Assembly (NCBI RefSeq): GCF_012396615.1
Contig: NZ_JAAXPV010000002.1
Location: 62,001-126,000 of the forward strand
Length of the DNA stretch: 64,000 bases
From: Rothia terrae
Lineage (GTDB): Bacteria > Actinomycetota > Actinomycetes > Actinomycetales > Micrococcaceae
Direction: 5' to 3'
Within the stretch, counting starts at the first letter, position 1, and each line of letters opens with the position of its first letter. The position numbers were made by a program, and so were the translations under genes. Positions 9,867 to 21,262 of this stretch are shown here, in pieces. Under the pieces are notes generated by a model that saw only the letters and a program-made list of their open reading frames with translations, made no database searches and was not told where the DNA came from.

Positions 9867-10631
9867 ATGACGTCACCAGTTTTTTATGTTGAGCCTTCAG
9901 AATTATCAAAGGTTGAGGTTGGAAGTTTCATTGCCCTCAGCGGCGAAGAAGGTCATCATGCACGAAACGTGAAGCGACTTTCATCTGGGGAGTCTGTTGA
10001 TGTTGCAGATGGCGAAGGAATGCGAGCTGTTGGCGTCGTAGAGTCTGTTCTGCCTGAAGGTTTGAGTATCCGCGTCATCGAAATGGCGCACGAGTCACGG
10101 TCTCCTCGGCTTTACCTTGTCCAGGCTTTAGCAAAGGGCGATCGTGACATCATGGCCATTGAGATGGCTACTGAAGTTGGTGTTGCCGGTGTTATTCCTT
10201 GGCAAGCTGACCGTTCAATCGTTCGGTGGAAGGGCGAACGTGCAAAGAAGGCTCATGCCAAATGGCAAAATGTTGTCTCTGCCGCAGCTAAACAATCTCG
10301 CCGGTCGCTGATTCCTACGGTGTATGACCTTCACACGTCAAAGCAGCTTACCCAAACGATTGCCGAGGTGACGGGCGAAAATGCAGCTGTATTCATACTT
10401 CACGAGCAAGGCAATCAGCAGCTCACCTCTGTTCTAGCTGATACTAATCTCTCAAGCACCGAAGAAATTTATGTAGTGGTGGGGCCTGAAGGCGGAATCT
10501 CCCCTGAAGAGCTGGATGCGTTTGTGCAAGCAGGTGCGCAGGTTACGCTCTTAGGACAAGAAGTTCTGCGAAGCTCAACAGCCGGTATTGCAGCGCTATC
10601 GGCTGTAAACATCGCGGTGAAGCACTGGTAA
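9867..10631 (+). CDS. rsmE: 16S rRNA (uracil1498-N3)-methyltransferase
   Basis: 254 residues. HHARNVKRLSSGE at the N-terminus belongs to the RNA-binding PUA-like part; the SPOUT methyltransferase part shows ALAKGDRDIMAIEMATEVGV, then the knot motifs VVVGPEGGISPEEL and LGQEVLRSSTAGIAAL, which are diagnostic for RsmE. The enzyme methylates U1498 of 16S rRNA with S-adenosylmethionine. It begins 25 bases after dnaJ, so it is likely part of the hrcA-dnaJ transcript, a common arrangement. Confidence 0.95.
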   Translation: MTSPVFYVEPSELSKVEVGSFIALSGEEGHHARNVKRLSSGESVDVADGEGMRAVGVVESVLPEGLSIRVIEMAHESRSPRLYLVQALAKGDRDIMAIEMATEVGVAGVIPWQADRSIVRWKGERAKKAHAKWQNVVSAAAKQSRRSLIPTVYDLHTSKQLTQTIAEVTGENAAVFILHEQGNQQLTSVLADTNLSSTEEIYVVVGPEGGISPEELDAFVQAGAQVTLLGQEVLRSSTAGIAALSAVNIAVKHW

Positions 10632-10675
10632 ACATTGCCAGATGCTCGTTTTCTCGAGTCACACTTTCTATCTCG

Positions 10676-10705
10676 TTGACTCTAAAACTTGTACTGTAGT
10701 ACTAA
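10676..10705 (+). promoter_or_regulatory. Candidate promoter for phoH operon
   Basis: TTGACT, an 18-base spacer and TACTAA match a housekeeping sigma promoter moderately well. It lies in the 130-base gap before phoH. Inferred only from sequence. Confidence 0.45.
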
Positions 10706-10761
10706 CACTTACTTTTCAGGCTAGGAGCTCTGAGCAAGTCCCATAGGGGACGAATTCTTTT

Positions 10762-11859
10762 ATGACTATTAATTCCACTTCATCATCACGTCCATTGTCT
10801 GTGGCTCGTACTTTTTCATTCAAAAATCGTACAGAGATGGTTTCCGTTCTAGGTCCGCATGATTCATCTCTGGCGCTCATTGAGCAGCAGTTCCCAGGTG
10901 TCTCTTTGCGCCCTAAAGATTTGGATATAGTGGTCACTGGCCCGTCAGAGACAGTTGCTACTACGGTGCGTTTGTTGGGCGAGCTACGCATATTAGCAAA
11001 CAGCGGTTCAATCATTTCGCAAGAAGTTGTGACCCGTATGCTCAAAATGCTAGCTGTCGAGATGGCGGCTCCTGCTGAAGCTTTGAGCCAAAATATTCTA
11101 AGTTCGCGCGGCAAAAGCATCCGCCCCAAGACTATTAACCAAAAAACATACGTTGATGCTATTGATGATGCCACGGTTGTTTTCGGTATTGGTCCAGCTG
11201 GTACCGGTAAGACTTATCTCGCGATGGCTAAAGCAGTTCAGGCTTTGCAAGCTAAAGAAGTTAACCGCATCATTTTGACGCGTCCGGCTGTTGAGGCCGG
11301 GGAACGGCTAGGCTTTCTGCCGGGATCGCTCAACGATAAGATCGATCCTTACCTGCGCCCTTTGTACGATGCGTTGCACGACATGATGGATCCCGAAGCC
11401 ATTCCACGACTGATGGAATCTGGAACCATCGAGGTTGCTCCGCTTGCTTATATGCGTGGACGCACCCTCAATGATGCTTTCATCATTCTTGATGAGGCTC
11501 AAAATACTACGGTGGAACAGATGAAAATGTTCCTCACCCGCTTGGGATTCGGCTCAAAAATGGTGATTACCGGCGACGTGACGCAGATCGATTTGCCCAA
11601 CGGTCAGGCCTCGGGTCTAAAGCAGGTTCGCGAGATTCTGAAAAACGTTGAGGATATTCATTTTTCGATCTTGGAATCTGTGGACGTCGTTCGTCACTCG
11701 TTAGTGTCAGATATCGTGACTGCTTATGACCAATGGGATGAAGACAAAACAGCGATGGAAAGAAAGCGCAACCGCAAAGTAAAACGCGCGACAATCGAGG
11801 CTGCAGCAGAAAAACTTTTGGAGCGCTCAGGCGTTGATACTTCGAAGGGCGAGAAATAA
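10762..11859 (+). CDS. phoH: PhoH-like ATPase
   Basis: 365 residues. Walker A is GPAGTGKTYLA, Walker B is AFIILDEAQNTT, and ILTRPAVEAGERLGFLPG is the highly conserved PhoH family segment. An N-terminal domain of about 110 residues precedes the ATPase core, as in the PhoL type. PhoH-like proteins are probable RNA helicases or ribonuclease partners; the link with YbeY is supported here, since ybeY starts three bases after the phoH stop. First gene of phoH-ybeY-CBS transporter. Confidence 0.93.
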   Translation: MTINSTSSSRPLSVARTFSFKNRTEMVSVLGPHDSSLALIEQQFPGVSLRPKDLDIVVTGPSETVATTVRLLGELRILANSGSIISQEVVTRMLKMLAVEMAAPAEALSQNILSSRGKSIRPKTINQKTYVDAIDDATVVFGIGPAGTGKTYLAMAKAVQALQAKEVNRIILTRPAVEAGERLGFLPGSLNDKIDPYLRPLYDALHDMMDPEAIPRLMESGTIEVAPLAYMRGRTLNDAFIILDEAQNTTVEQMKMFLTRLGFGSKMVITGDVTQIDLPNGQASGLKQVREILKNVEDIHFSILESVDVVRHSLVSDIVTAYDQWDEDKTAMERKRNRKVKRATIEAAAEKLLERSGVDTSKGEK

Positions 11860-11862
11860 CCA

Positions 11863-12369
11863 ATGGCCACAGAATTTGAGATTGAGGAAGTCCCAGCCAC
11901 AGCTAACTCTTTTGTACAGCAGGCATTTTCTGAAGTAAGCACAGAAGAGCTGACTCGTTTGGTGGATTTTGCTTTCAACAAGTTATATCTGTCTCCTGCT
12001 ACTGAACTTTCAATTAATATCGTGGGGGAGCAAGAGATGGAGCGAATTCACCTTGAATGGATGGATTTGCCTGGCTCAACAGATGTCATGTCATTCCCAA
12101 TGGATGAGATGACCGAAGGCACAGCAGATGAACTGGCTGAAGGTATGCTTGGCGACATCGTGCTATGTCCACCCGTTGCCGCGCGCCAGGGCGCTGATGC
12201 TGGTCACTCCACCAGCGATGAGCTCTGTCTGCTGACAGTTCACGGAATTTTACATTGTTTGGGCTATGACCACGCCACCGCTGAAGAAGAGGCAGAGATG
12301 TTCGGGATTCAGCGCTCAATTCTTGAGGAGTTTTTAGGTCGACCAGCTCCCGTTGAAACGAGGCACTAA
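11863..12369 (+). CDS. ybeY: Endoribonuclease YbeY
   Basis: 168 residues. The zinc site is in HGILHCLGYDHATAEEEAEMF (H-x3-H-x5-H), preceded by GSTDVMSFPMDE, both standard YbeY motifs. YbeY is a metalloendoribonuclease in 16S rRNA 3' maturation and ribosome quality control. It lies between phoH and the CBS-domain membrane protein, with gaps of three and five bases, so the genes are surely cotranscribed. Confidence 0.96.
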   Translation: MATEFEIEEVPATANSFVQQAFSEVSTEELTRLVDFAFNKLYLSPATELSINIVGEQEMERIHLEWMDLPGSTDVMSFPMDEMTEGTADELAEGMLGDIVLCPPVAARQGADAGHSTSDELCLLTVHGILHCLGYDHATAEEEAEMFGIQRSILEEFLGRPAPVETRH

Positions 12370-12374
12370 CTGCA

Positions 12375-13673
12375 ATGATGCTTTCACTAGGTTTATTTGC
12401 GGCAAGCGTCCTTTTAGCTTTTCTTTGCTATGTCCTAACTGCAACTGAAACAGCTTTTACCTATATCTCAGGTTCTGATTCTGACCGGCTGAGGGAATCT
12501 GCTCGTTCCAAGCGTTCCATGCGTCTGGTGGATGAGCCCGAACGCTTCATGTTCGCAACCAGAGTTTGGAAAGTTATCTTTGAGACGGCGTCCATCGTCT
12601 TGTTTTACGTGCTTGTGGATCGTTTTACAGATAACCGCCCCTGGGTAACGGCGATTATCACAGTGATTGTGATGAGCTTGGTGGGCTTTGTCTTGTTCGG
12701 TGCCCACCCCAAATACCGGGGTCGATCAAATCCGTATCGTGTGTTGCGCACCTTTGGTGGATTGACTTATCTTCTGGGGTCAATTCTTGGACCACTGCCC
12801 GATTTGGTATTGGCATGGGGCCGCAAGGTAAACCCGTCTGAGGCTGAAAACAAGGCCGGATTTTTTACTGAAGATGAGCTTCGCGAGTTTGTTGACCGCG
12901 CCAACACTACCGATGCAATCGAAGATGACGAGGCACAGATGGTTCACTCCATCTTTGAAATGGATGAGACTCTTATTCGTTCATTGATGGTTCCACGTAC
13001 CGACATGGTGACGATCGGTATTGATGAGCCTTTGGACGATGGTATGAATCTCATGCTCCGTTCAGGTTATTCACGCGTTCCTGTCCTGGGTGAAAATGTG
13101 GATGACGTACGCGGACTGCTCTATCTGAAGGACGCGACCCAGGCTTTTGTTAAAGCGCGAGCTGGGGGAGTTCTGCCTTCCATTGCAGAAATTATGCGCG
13201 AACCTCGCTTTGAGCCGGAGTCTAAGCGCGCTCTTGAGCTCCTTCAAGAAATGCAGCGCGAATCCACTCACGTTGCAATTGTCATCGATGAATACGGTGG
13301 CACGTCCGGTTTGGTGACACTTGAGGATCTGATTGAGGAGCTGGTTGGTGAAATCGCTGACGAGTACGACAATGAAAAGCCTGAAGTGGTCATGCAAGAA
13401 GATGGCACTTTCAAGATTAGTTCTCGTTTGAGTGTCTTTGAACTGGGAGAGACGTTCGGTATCGATCTTGAAGACGATGATGTTGATACTGTTGGCGGTC
13501 TGCTTTCGAAGCATCTAGGACGCGTGCCAATAGTTGGAAGCGAAGTCACGGTGGAGGGCCTGCACATTCGTGCTATCGGCACCCAGGGACGTCGCAACCA
13601 GATTGCAACCTTGCTGGTGTGGGCTGAACCAGGACTTCACGAACCAGAAGACCACGTAGTAGCGCATCCATAA
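12375..13673 (+). CDS. CNNM/HlyC-CorC family membrane protein with CBS pair
   Basis: 432 residues. The first 150 residues contain hydrophobic helices (LGLFAASVLLAFLCYVLTATETA, ASIVLFYVLVDRF, VTAIITVIVMSLVGFVLFG) forming the CNNM/DUF21 domain. Then come VHSIFEMDETLIRSLMVPRTDMV, the first CBS motif, and HVAIVIDEYGGTSGLVTLEDLIEELVGEI, the second, and finally a CorC_HlyC domain (VDTVGGLLSKHLGRVP). The family is linked to magnesium or cobalt export; the old name hemolysin is misleading. Position between ybeY and era is standard in actinobacteria. Confidence 0.9.
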   Translation: MMLSLGLFAASVLLAFLCYVLTATETAFTYISGSDSDRLRESARSKRSMRLVDEPERFMFATRVWKVIFETASIVLFYVLVDRFTDNRPWVTAIITVIVMSLVGFVLFGAHPKYRGRSNPYRVLRTFGGLTYLLGSILGPLPDLVLAWGRKVNPSEAENKAGFFTEDELREFVDRANTTDAIEDDEAQMVHSIFEMDETLIRSLMVPRTDMVTIGIDEPLDDGMNLMLRSGYSRVPVLGENVDDVRGLLYLKDATQAFVKARAGGVLPSIAEIMREPRFEPESKRALELLQEMQRESTHVAIVIDEYGGTSGLVTLEDLIEELVGEIADEYDNEKPEVVMQEDGTFKISSRLSVFELGETFGIDLEDDDVDTVGGLLSKHLGRVPIVGSEVTVEGLHIRAIGTQGRRNQIATLLVWAEPGLHEPEDHVVAHP

Positions 13674-13687
13674 TTTTGTTGTTCACA

Positions 13688-13715
13688 GGGGAGAAACGTA
13701 TTGACGTTTCTCCCC
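13688..13715 (+). terminator. Hairpin after the CBS-domain gene
   Basis: Perfect 12-base arms GGGGAGAAACGT and ACGTTTCTCCCC with a four-base loop, 15 bases after the stop. No T run follows, so termination could be partial and allow read-through into era. Confidence 0.55.
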
Positions 13716-13828
13716 ATACTGGTTGAGATTCACACTGGCTAAAGCAAGAAAAAGCGTGTCACTTTCAATCGATAAGCTGTAGAGTTAGCCCTTAGTTATT
13801 TTGTTTTTATCGTTACGAAGGTGACAGT

Positions 13829-14917
13829 ATGGATTTTGCTTCTTTCCCGGAGGACTTTACAGCAGGCTTTGCTGTGATGGTCGGACGTCCCAACGCAGGT
13901 AAGTCAACTCTGACTAACGCGTTAGTGGGACAGAAAGTTGCAATTACGTCCAACCGCCCTCAGACTACACGTCATACCATTCGCGGCATTGTGCACCGTG
14001 ATAATTTTCAGCTAGTTCTGGTTGATACCCCCGGTCTTCATAGACCTCGAACTCTTCTCGGCGAGCGCCTCAACGACATGGTGGCTGAAACTCTGGCTGA
14101 GGTGGATGTTATCGGTTTCTGCATTTCTGCAAACGAGAAGATTGGCCCAGGCGATCGGTATATCGCTCAGCAGTTGGCGGCATCCGGCAACAAGCCAGTC
14201 GTTGCGATTGTCACTAAAGCCGACACTGTGAGCCAGGAGGAACTGGCTATTCAGCTACTTGAGGTTTCTCGTTTAGGCGAAGAAATTATGAGCGCAGAAC
14301 GCGCTACTCGTGCTGAACGCAAGCGTCGTCAGCAGCCACGTAAAAAGGGCGATACCAATCTGGCTTTCCGTAAGGATTCTGGCCCGGCAGCTCAGCGTCG
14401 TAAATCTCAAGCAAGCTCTGATGCCCCGGTGAATGACGGAAAAGGCGGATGGGCCGATATTATACCCGTGTCGTCTGTCAAAGGTTTCCAGGTTGAGCAG
14501 GTTGCTGAACTTCTTGCCTCTCATATGCCTGTTTCTCCACCGCTTTACCCTGAGGGGGAGCTAACGGACGAGCCCGAGATGACACTTGTGGCGGAGCTCG
14601 TTCGCGAAGCAGCGTTGGAGGGGGTGCGTCATGAACTTCCCCACTCCGTTGCGGTGACTGTCGAAGAAATGGAACTTCGCGAGGGACGTCCGGAGGACAG
14701 CCCCTTGGTAGATATTCATGTCAATCTATACGTCGAACGTGATTCACAAAAAGCTATCATCATTGGCAAACGTGGGTCACGACTGCGTGAAATCGGTGCA
14801 ACTGCCCGCCAGAATATCGAGGCATTGCTGGGTACTAAGGTGTATCTAGATATCCACGTTAAGGTAGCTAAGGACTGGCAGCGAGATCCCAAGGCGTTAG
14901 GACGTCTAGGGTTCTAA
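13829..14917 (+). CDS. era: GTPase Era
   Basis: 362 residues, longer than the roughly 300 of E. coli Era. G1 is GRPNAGKST, G3 is LVDTPGLHRPR, G4 is VTKAD, and the C-terminal KH domain contains IIIGKRGSRLREIG. Era binds the 3' end of 16S rRNA and checks small-subunit assembly. The extra length lies between G4 and G5: a basic, glutamine- and lysine-rich insertion of roughly 60 residues (RAERKRRQQPRKKG and RRKSQASSD) that is predicted disordered. Its own promoter region of about 110 bases precedes it. Confidence 0.95.
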   Translation: MDFASFPEDFTAGFAVMVGRPNAGKSTLTNALVGQKVAITSNRPQTTRHTIRGIVHRDNFQLVLVDTPGLHRPRTLLGERLNDMVAETLAEVDVIGFCISANEKIGPGDRYIAQQLAASGNKPVVAIVTKADTVSQEELAIQLLEVSRLGEEIMSAERATRAERKRRQQPRKKGDTNLAFRKDSGPAAQRRKSQASSDAPVNDGKGGWADIIPVSSVKGFQVEQVAELLASHMPVSPPLYPEGELTDEPEMTLVAELVREAALEGVRHELPHSVAVTVEEMELREGRPEDSPLVDIHVNLYVERDSQKAIIIGKRGSRLREIGATARQNIEALLGTKVYLDIHVKVAKDWQRDPKALGRLGF

Positions 14918-15008
14918 GCATTCTTTAGGCCTTCTTCAGGTAATACCGGGGTTATGCGGTTACCCTTGAATACTGCATCCGTTTGAAGTGAGTTAAGAAA
15001 GTTCGTTG

Positions 15009-16487
15009 ATGGCATCTCATAAAACCTCTGACACAGGTCTGCTCAGCGCTGGTCGTCATATGCAAAACCAGGCGGTGCGTTCCCACCGATACCGCTGGTT
15101 AGCGCTTGCTGTAGCGTCGATGCTAGTTTTTGTAGTAGCGCTGTCCGGCTTTATTTTTATGCGCCTTCAGAACAACGTGCATACCGCAAGCCTAAATCTG
15201 GGAGAAGCTAGTTCTCAGCTTGAAAATGGAGCTCTTGACATTCTTTTGATCGGCTCCGACACTCGAGCTGGTTCTAATTCAAATTATGGGGATGCATCTG
15301 ACCAAGCCTCCGGTGCTCGTTCAGATGTGATGATGCTGATTCAAATCAGTGCAGACCGTCAGAACATCACTTCTCTATCGTTCCCGCGCGATTTGATGGT
15401 AGATATTCCAAAGTGCACGGACCCTGAAACTGGAACTGTGTATCCCGCAACTGAGGCTACTCAAATTAATGAGTCGCTCACTCGAGGTGGCCCGGGCTGC
15501 ACCGTAGCCACAATTTCACAGATCACCGGAGTGAATATTGATCACTTCATGCTGGTGGATTTCAACGCGGTAAAAGAGCTCAGCAAAGTTGTTGGTGGCG
15601 TCGAAGTATGTGTCAATGAGCCTATCGACGATTCATATTCCGGTCTGAAATTGCCGGCGGGTACCTCATCGGTTGAAGGTGAGCAGGCCTTAGCGTTTCT
15701 GCGTTCACGACACGGTTTTGGCGATGGTTCCGACACCGGTCGCATCAAGGCTCAGCAGGGGTTTCTAGCAGCTCTTCTGCGTAAGGTACAAGCCGAAGGA
15801 ACCCTTACCAACCCGGGCGGGGTAGTCAACATTGCAGAGGCGATTACTCAGAATGTAACGGTTGACGAGGGTCTTACCAGCATCAAAACCCTTGCCGGTT
15901 TAGGAAGTATCTTTGGGCAGGTCGATCTCAGCAAAGTTGTATTTGCGACAGTTCCTACCGAGCCCTATGATCTCGATGCTAATAAGCTGCAGATTTCAGC
16001 CGATGCGGATACCGTTTTCAAACGTTTGCAAGACGACAAGAGCTTAGTTGAAGAACAGCCAGCGGAGCCCGCCGCAAGTTCCTCGTCTGCATCTGTGTCC
16101 ACTCCTACTGAGGAGCAAATTCAATACTACACAACAGCGCATGTTACCGTTTTGAACGGTTCGGGCAAAGATAACCGCGATCAGGATATTTCAAAGATCG
16201 TGAAGGATTTGGGATATACCTCTGTATCTTCCACCCAGGCGGATAGCCAATACTCTGCCTCAGCTCTGTACTTCCAGCCCGGGTACGACAATGAAGCTCA
16301 GCAGATTGCTGACAAGCTGGGTATCAAGGAAGTAGCTGAATCGGCAGCAGTTACTGGCATTCAGGTTATTGTTGGTACTGACTTTACTGACGGTGAAAAG
16401 GTCGGCAATAATTCAACCGAGATTGCCGGCGGAGCCAGCGGCCAAACAGCAGATCAGCAAACCTGTCAGCAGGCATTTGCTTACTAA
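15009..16487 (+). CDS. LytR-CpsA-Psr (LCP) family protein with LytR_C domain
   Basis: 492 residues from ATG 15009 (a TTG directly before it is also possible). One N-terminal membrane helix (YRWLALAVASMLVFVVALSG) anchors an extracellular LCP domain with the motifs ILLIGSDTRAG, DVMMLIQIS and SFPRDLMVDIP; arginines and aspartates that bind the polyprenyl pyrophosphate are kept. A Ser/Ala/Pro/Glu linker then leads to a LytR_C domain (VTVLNGSGKDNRDQDISKIV). LCP enzymes transfer undecaprenyl-linked glycopolymers to peptidoglycan. uppS nearby supplies the lipid carrier. A second LCP gene lies near 63 kb. Confidence 0.92.
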   Translation: MASHKTSDTGLLSAGRHMQNQAVRSHRYRWLALAVASMLVFVVALSGFIFMRLQNNVHTASLNLGEASSQLENGALDILLIGSDTRAGSNSNYGDASDQASGARSDVMMLIQISADRQNITSLSFPRDLMVDIPKCTDPETGTVYPATEATQINESLTRGGPGCTVATISQITGVNIDHFMLVDFNAVKELSKVVGGVEVCVNEPIDDSYSGLKLPAGTSSVEGEQALAFLRSRHGFGDGSDTGRIKAQQGFLAALLRKVQAEGTLTNPGGVVNIAEAITQNVTVDEGLTSIKTLAGLGSIFGQVDLSKVVFATVPTEPYDLDANKLQISADADTVFKRLQDDKSLVEEQPAEPAASSSSASVSTPTEEQIQYYTTAHVTVLNGSGKDNRDQDISKIVKDLGYTSVSSTQADSQYSASALYFQPGYDNEAQQIADKLGIKEVAESAAVTGIQVIVGTDFTDGEKVGNNSTEIAGGASGQTADQQTCQQAFAY

Positions 16488-16494
16488 AATCCAC

Positions 16495-16524
16495 AGAGGG
16501 TGAGGACATAAGTCCTCACCCTCT
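16495..16524 (+). terminator. Hairpin after the LCP gene
   Basis: Perfect arms AGAGGGTGAGGAC and GTCCTCACCCTCT around a four-base loop, eight bases after the stop. The T run is poor. Confidence 0.65.
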
Positions 16525-16593
16525 CTCTGTTCAAATATTGAGAATTCCGGAAGCTCATCTTTTGCCGGCCAGATTTTCTGATACGTTGAGAAT

Positions 16594-16644
16594 GTGAACT
16601 CGGTTATACATTTGCTGTTGCTTATGAGCCGCAACGAGGTCTGA
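16594..16644 (+). CDS. Leucine-rich leader peptide of leuA
   Basis: A 16-codon frame starting at GTG 16594 encodes MNSVIHLLLLMSRNEV and stops at TGA 16642. It has four consecutive leucine codons (TTG CTG TTG CTT), and GAGAAT lies just before the start. Such a run 80 bases upstream of leuA is what is expected of an attenuation leader: ribosome stalling under leucine shortage would change folding of the RNA behind it. Leucine leaders before leuA are known in other actinobacteria. Inferred from sequence only. Confidence 0.7.
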   Translation: MNSVIHLLLLMSRNEV

Positions 16645-16668
16645 ATACCAGGTCGTCTCTCGTTGCGG
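16629..16668 (+). promoter_or_regulatory. Attenuator hairpin upstream of leuA
   Basis: CCGCAACGAG at 16629-16638, inside the leader frame immediately after the Leu codons, pairs perfectly with CTCGTTGCGG at 16659-16668. A competing pairing is GGTCGT at 16651-16656 with ACGACC at 16681-16686. A T-rich stretch (ATTTTTA) follows near 16703. Whether control is by termination or by hiding the leuA ribosome binding site cannot be decided from sequence. Confidence 0.6.
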
Positions 16669-16701
16669 TGTTCGTCGTACACGACCACGTTCACACATTA
16701 A

Positions 16702-18471
<1,770 letters not shown>

Positions 18472-18491
18472 TTTCATCACTGAGATAAGAG

Positions 18492-18528
18492 ACCGGGAGC
18501 AGATGTGAAAATATTAGCTCCCGGTTTT
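18492..18528 (+). terminator. Terminator of leuA
   Basis: Arms ACCGGGAGC and GCTCCCGGT with a 16-base loop, followed by TTTTC, 20 bases after the leuA stop. Confidence 0.75.
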
Positions 18529-18573
18529 CGCTTGTACCCAGTTGAGCTTTCTCGGTAAGGAATAATAATAAGT

Positions 18574-19347
18574 GTGAGTTCATCAGCACTTTCCACAAAG
18601 TCCCATAAGGATATTGCGATCGTTCTCAGAACCCAACCATTGGGGGAGGCCGATCGCATCATTATTTTGTTCACCCGTGAACGCGGTATTGTTCATGCCG
18701 TCGCTAAGGGGATAAGACGAAGCAGCTCGAAATTCGGTGCGCGCCTAGAGCCCTTCATGCTGATAGACGTTTCACTCGTAGCCGGTAAAAATTTAGAGAC
18801 AGTTTCGCAAGTTCAAACTCGTCGTGCTTATACTTCGTCCATTATGGGTGATTATTCTGCCTACTTGACGGGTCTGGCACTGGTTGAAATCACTGAACAA
18901 TTATCGGTGTATGACGCGGAAACTTACACAGAGAGCTTCAATTTACTGGCTGGTGCCCTGTCAGCTATCGCAAGAAATGTCCATCAGCCCATTGATGTAC
19001 TCAATTCATTCATTTCGCGAATGATGCGCTTATCGGGCTGGGACATACAGGTGTATCAGTGCTCTGTGTGCGGACGCCAGGAAGATATCAATTACTTCTC
19101 AGCAAGTTCTAGTGGTATCTGCACTTCGTGCGCCTCAATGGTGGGCGAGAAGCTGTTGGCTTTTTCCGATGACGTAAAATCTTATATTGATGATGTTTCA
19201 TCTGGGCGATGGGAACAGGTTGATTCTCAGATACAGCAGAGCATCAAGCTACGTTCGTTGGAGTTATTAACGCGGTATCTCCAATGGCACGTAGAAAAAC
19301 CCATCAGATCGATTGAAGTAGCGCTGAAGGATTTTCATGCCAGTTAA
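18574..19347 (+). CDS. recO: DNA repair protein RecO
   Basis: 257 residues, GTG start. The N-terminal OB-fold begins [27 protein letters not shown], the RecO signature, and a zinc-binding pair is seen in CSVCGR and CTSC about 25 residues apart. RecO loads RecA on SSB-coated single-stranded DNA in the RecFOR path. Its last 11 bases overlap the uppS start, so translation is coupled; the recO-uppS pair is usual in actinobacteria. Confidence 0.96.
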   Translation: MSSSALSTKSHKDIAIVLRTQPLGEADRIIILFTRERGIVHAVAKGIRRSSSKFGARLEPFMLIDVSLVAGKNLETVSQVQTRRAYTSSIMGDYSAYLTGLALVEITEQLSVYDAETYTESFNLLAGALSAIARNVHQPIDVLNSFISRMMRLSGWDIQVYQCSVCGRQEDINYFSASSSGICTSCASMVGEKLLAFSDDVKSYIDDVSSGRWEQVDSQIQQSIKLRSLELLTRYLQWHVEKPIRSIEVALKDFHAS

Positions 19348-20110
19348 ACCCTATGCACACCCTAACGGAGCTGTCGCTCCGGCTATTCCCACTCAGTTTG
19401 TTCCACGACACGTGGCTGTTGTTATGGACGGTAATGGGCGCTGGGCTAATCAGCGTGGCTTGCCTCGCAACGAAGGCCACCGTGCGGGGGAGGCGGCATT
19501 ACTCGATGTTGTTGCTGGCGCCATTGAAATGGGAATCGACTGTGTAAGCGCGTACGCATTTTCCACAGAGAACTGGAAGCGTTCCATTGACGAAGTCAGC
19601 TTCATTATGAAGTTTTCAGTGGATGTTTTAGACCGCCAGCTGGAGACGTTGAATAACTGGGGCGTGCGCATCCGTTGGGCAGGCCGACGTCCTAAACTAT
19701 GGAAGTCTGTGATTAAACGCCTCGAAGAGTGCGAAGAAGCAACTAAGAACAACACAGTCTGCACACTGGTGATGTGTGTTAACTATGGTGGACGGGCGGA
19801 AATAGCTGACGCTGCAGCAGCGCTTGCTCAGGATGTTGCTGACGGCAAACTGAAGTCCACATCTATCAATGAGAAGGTATTTCAAAAATACCTTGATGAA
19901 CCTGACCTACCCGATGTTGATTTGTTTCTACGCACCAGTGGAGAGCAACGATTCTCTAATTTCTTGCTCTGGCAAAGCGCATACGCAGAGATGGTATTCA
20001 TGAATGTTCTATGGCCAGACGTTGATCGTACAACTTTGTGGAAAGCTGTAGAAGAATACGCGTTGCGTGACAGGCGCTACGGTGGCGCGGTCGATAAAAT
20101 TAGTAAGTAG
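19337..20110 (+). CDS. uppS: Isoprenyl (undecaprenyl) diphosphate synthase
   Basis: 257 residues. [26 protein letters not shown] is the cis-prenyltransferase motif with the catalytic Asp, cut here to key residues D-G-N-G-R-W; later motifs are [11 protein letters not shown] and [23 protein letters not shown]. The enzyme builds the C55 (or shorter) lipid carrier used for peptidoglycan and glycopolymers. Product length cannot be read from sequence. It overlaps recO and is followed by pyrD. Confidence 0.94.
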   Translation: MPVKPYAHPNGAVAPAIPTQFVPRHVAVVMDGNGRWANQRGLPRNEGHRAGEAALLDVVAGAIEMGIDCVSAYAFSTENWKRSIDEVSFIMKFSVDVLDRQLETLNNWGVRIRWAGRRPKLWKSVIKRLEECEEATKNNTVCTLVMCVNYGGRAEIADAAAALAQDVADGKLKSTSINEKVFQKYLDEPDLPDVDLFLRTSGEQRFSNFLLWQSAYAEMVFMNVLWPDVDRTTLWKAVEEYALRDRRYGGAVDKISK

Positions 20111-20164
20111 AAACCGCGTCAAGGTTTTGATATCGCACCCCATACCTTCGTGTTAGGCAACGTT

Positions 20165-21250
20165 ATGCGCATTTACCCTACTCTTTTCAAACTGGTCTTT
20201 ACGCCGATGGATCCCGAAAAAGCTCACCACGTGGGTTTCTGGGGTGTTAACACACTTCGCAAAACCGGTGTCAGCAATATTGGCCGCAAGGTTCTAGCGC
20301 CGCATCCCTCATTGAAGACCACTGTGATGGGTCTGGACTTTCCCTCGCCCTTTGGTCTTGCCGCTGGGTTTGATAAGACCGGAGCGGGCATCGCAGCATT
20401 AGCTAATCTTGGCTTTGGCCATATTGAGGTGGGTACCGTGACGGGGCAAGCTCAGCCGGGCAATCCTCAACCGCGTCTTTTCCGTTTGGTCGAAGATAAG
20501 GCTGTCATCAACCGTATGGGATTTAATAATGACGGTGCTGCTACGGTAGGCCCGCGAGTGGCAGCTGCTCGCGCTGATTTTGATCATGAATACGCAGGCA
20601 AGACGCGTCCTATCATCGGCGTCAACATTGGTAAGACTAAAGTTGTCGAGTTCGATCAGGCTATTGAGGATTATCTCGTTAGTACTCGCACTTTAGCGCC
20701 GCAGGCAGACTACCTTGCAGTCAATGTCAGCTCACCTAACACTCCGGGTCTTCGTGATCTACAGGCTGTTGAGACGCTTCGTCCCTTGCTAAAGGCAGTT
20801 CGCGAAGAGGCAGATCGTGTAGTGACCGATCGTAGGGTGCCTCTAACTGTAAAGATTGCCCCCGATTTGGCTGATGAGGATATTGTCGAAGTAGCCAAGA
20901 TGGCTATAGAGCTTGGTCTTGACGGCATCATCGCTACCAATACGACCATCGCGCGTGAAGGCCTGGGCCTGACCTCAGATATGAATAAGGTTCATGAGAT
21001 AGGTGCTGGCGGATTGTCAGGAGTACCGGTAGCACGCCGTTCCCTCGAAGTTCTCAAACTGCTCAAAAGCACTGTGGGGGACCAGCTCGCTCTTATCTCC
21101 GTAGGTGGTGTAACTACCGGACGCGACGTTCAAGAACGTTTGGATGCTGGAGCTGATTTAGTCCAGGGCTACACCGCTTTTCTCTATGAGGGACCGTTAT
21201 GGGCACATCACATCAACCGGGAGCTTCTTAAAATACGTAAAGGTGCATAG
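20165..21250 (+). CDS. pyrD: Dihydroorotate dehydrogenase (quinone), class 2
   Basis: 361 residues from ATG 20165; a GTG 15 bases earlier is also in frame. [16 protein letters not shown] near the N-terminus, [10 protein letters not shown], and [15 protein letters not shown], where class 2 enzymes have the catalytic Ser, identify the membrane-associated quinone-dependent class. It oxidises dihydroorotate to orotate in pyrimidine synthesis and feeds electrons to the quinone pool, so it links to the respiratory genes downstream. The N-terminal helix region ([11 protein letters not shown]) is the quinone-tunnel helix. Confidence 0.96.
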   Translation: MRIYPTLFKLVFTPMDPEKAHHVGFWGVNTLRKTGVSNIGRKVLAPHPSLKTTVMGLDFPSPFGLAAGFDKTGAGIAALANLGFGHIEVGTVTGQAQPGNPQPRLFRLVEDKAVINRMGFNNDGAATVGPRVAAARADFDHEYAGKTRPIIGVNIGKTKVVEFDQAIEDYLVSTRTLAPQADYLAVNVSSPNTPGLRDLQAVETLRPLLKAVREEADRVVTDRRVPLTVKIAPDLADEDIVEVAKMAIELGLDGIIATNTTIAREGLGLTSDMNKVHEIGAGGLSGVPVARRSLEVLKLLKSTVGDQLALISVGGVTTGRDVQERLDAGADLVQGYTAFLYEGPLWAHHINRELLKIRKGA

Positions 21251-21262
21251 CTAATACAACAA

